Of a DNA stretch of 6,244 nucleotides, positions 5,421 through 6,244 are shown piece after piece. Source of the stretch: Clostridia bacterium (lineage in GTDB: Bacteria > Bacillota > Clostridia > Oscillospirales > Butyricicoccaceae). The stretch's first letter is position 1, and every line of letters begins with the position of its first letter. Position numbers and translations under genes: made by a program. Location: contig CAAFJY010000124.1 of NCBI GenBank assembly GCA_900763355.1, forward strand, positions 1 to 6,244, in the 5' to 3' direction. The notes beneath the pieces were generated by a model. It made no database searches. It was given only the letters and a program-made list of their open reading frames with translations, and had not been told where the DNA came from.

Positions 5421-6244
5421 TTATTCCCGGGCGTTCAGGATCCCGTTCAGCAGATCGTCCAGCCCGGGGGCGTGGATGCTCTCGGCCTGGCCGGCGTCCA
5501 CGGCGGCCGTGATGGCCGGATCGATGGGCAGGCGGGCGGTGAAGGGGATGCCGTATTTTTTGGCGGTCTCCTCCACCCGGCTGGGGCCGAAGATGGCGTG
5601 CTGCTTCCCGCAGTCGGGGCACTGGAAATAGGACAGATTCTCCACCAGGCCCAGAACGGGGACCTTCATCATCTCGGCCATGTGGACGGCCTTTTCCACG
5701 ATCATGCCCACCAGCTCCTGGGGGGTGGTGACCACGATGATCCCCTGGATGGGCAGGGACTGGAAGACCGTCAGGGGCACGTCGCCGGTGCCCGGCGGCA
5801 TATCGACGTACATGAAGTCCACGTCGTCCCACAAAACCTCGCTCCAGAACTGCTTGACCGCCCCGGCGATGACGGGGCCGCGCCAGACCACGGGGTCGGA
5901 CTCGTGCTCCAACAGCAGGTTGATGGACATGAGCTGAAGCCCGGTCTTGCTGCGGGCGGGATAGATGCCGGCGTCGGAGCCGGTGGCCCGGGTGTGGATG
6001 CCAAAGGCCTGGGGGATGGAGGGGCCGGTGACGTCGGCGTCCAGCACGGCGGTGCGGAAGCCCCGCAGCTGGGTCTGGGCCGCCAGGAGAGAGGTCACCA
6101 GGGATTTTCCCACGCCGCCCTTGCCGCTGACCACGGCATAGACCTTCTTGACAGAACAGCCGGGGGCCAGGGGGGCCAGGAGGGACTGGGGATCCTGGCG
6201 GGAGGGACAGCTCTCCCCGCAGGAGGAACAATCGTGGGTGCAGT
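5421..6244 (-). CDS. Mrp/NBP35 family ATP-binding iron-sulfur carrier (N-terminus cut by window edge)
   Basis: The frame stays open to the right edge; 273 residues are complete and only a few N-terminal codons, including the start, are missing. From the edge, the protein opens with a cysteine cluster C-x3-C-x2-C-x3-C (CTHDCSSCGESC). A short linker leads to the deviant Walker A SGKGGVGKS (residues 39-47 of the visible part, with signature Lys41), DADVTGPS (68-75), VWRGP (119-123) and DMPPGTGD (147-154). The C-terminal CPDC (208-211), in the context ENLSYFQCPDC, is the Fe-S bridging motif of Mrp/ApbC proteins. These cytoplasmic P-loop ATPases bind a labile [4Fe-4S] cluster as dimers and pass it to target apoproteins. 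The GTG at 6134 within AVVSGKGG is not the true start, because it would remove the cysteine cluster and part of the first beta strand. The MATE gene follows on the same strand. Confidence 0.93.
   Translation of the reverse strand, partial: CTHDCSSCGESCPSRQDPQSLLAPLAPGCSVKKVYAVVSGKGGVGKSLVTSLLAAQTQLRGFRTAVLDADVTGPSIPQAFGIHTRATGSDAGIYPARSKTGLQLMSINLLLEHESDPVVWRGPVIAGAVKQFWSEVLWDDVDFMYVDMPPGTGDVPLTVFQSLPIQGIIVVTTPQELVGMIVEKAVHMAEMMKVPVLGLVENLSYFQCPDCGKQHAIFGPSRVEETAKKYGIPFTARLPIDPAITAAVDAGQAESIHAPGLDDLLNGILNARE

Noticed and set aside
5212..6231. A 339-codon open frame on the - strand overlapping mrp in another frame
   Set aside because: The product is Arg/Gly/Pro/His-rich without fold, while the adjacent frame contains every Mrp motif.

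Overview
The window is GC-rich with strongly G/C-ending codons, short gaps between genes, AGGAG-type ribosome binding sites and compact GC-hairpin/T-run terminators. The protein families (duplicated DUF1538 membrane protein with a divergent P-II partner, a Clostridia-style Mrp ATPase with an N-terminal cysteine cluster, a MATE exporter) suggest a high-GC anaerobic gut Clostridium, such as an Oscillospiraceae member of the Flavonifractor/Pseudoflavonifractor kind. This placement is inference from style and gene content; there is no rRNA or other marker here. No tRNA, rRNA, CRISPR array, transposase or phage gene is visible.

Left part (1-2265, + strand): a two-gene operon. The first gene, cut by the left edge, encodes a polytopic membrane protein with two DUF1538 halves, each carrying the same AFDSGGV..GPM motif. 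Twenty bases after its stop comes a 233-residue protein made of two divergent P-II-like halves. The operon ends in a textbook intrinsic terminator. The likely logic is a membrane transporter controlled by a P-II-type sensor, comparable in principle to AmtB-GlnK. A strong Shine-Dalgarno-like stretch followed by TTG lies exactly between the two P-II halves and may allow separate synthesis of the second half.

Middle (2266-3905, + strand): a 180-base intergenic region holds a perfect palindrome, further inverted repeats and a good sigma-A promoter. It precedes a monocistronic gene for a cytoplasmic class-C-beta-lactamase-fold serine hydrolase, which has its own terminator.

Right part (3918-6244, - strand): a MATE-family multidrug/cation exporter with its own terminator, converging on the hydrolase gene. 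Upstream of it is an Mrp/NBP35 (ApbC) iron-sulfur carrier ATPase whose first few codons lie beyond the right edge. The 102-base gap between these two genes carries three consecutive small GC hairpins without T-runs.

The most interesting element is the DUF1538/P-II pair, in which both partners are internal duplications. The rest looks like ordinary chromosomal housekeeping and transport content.
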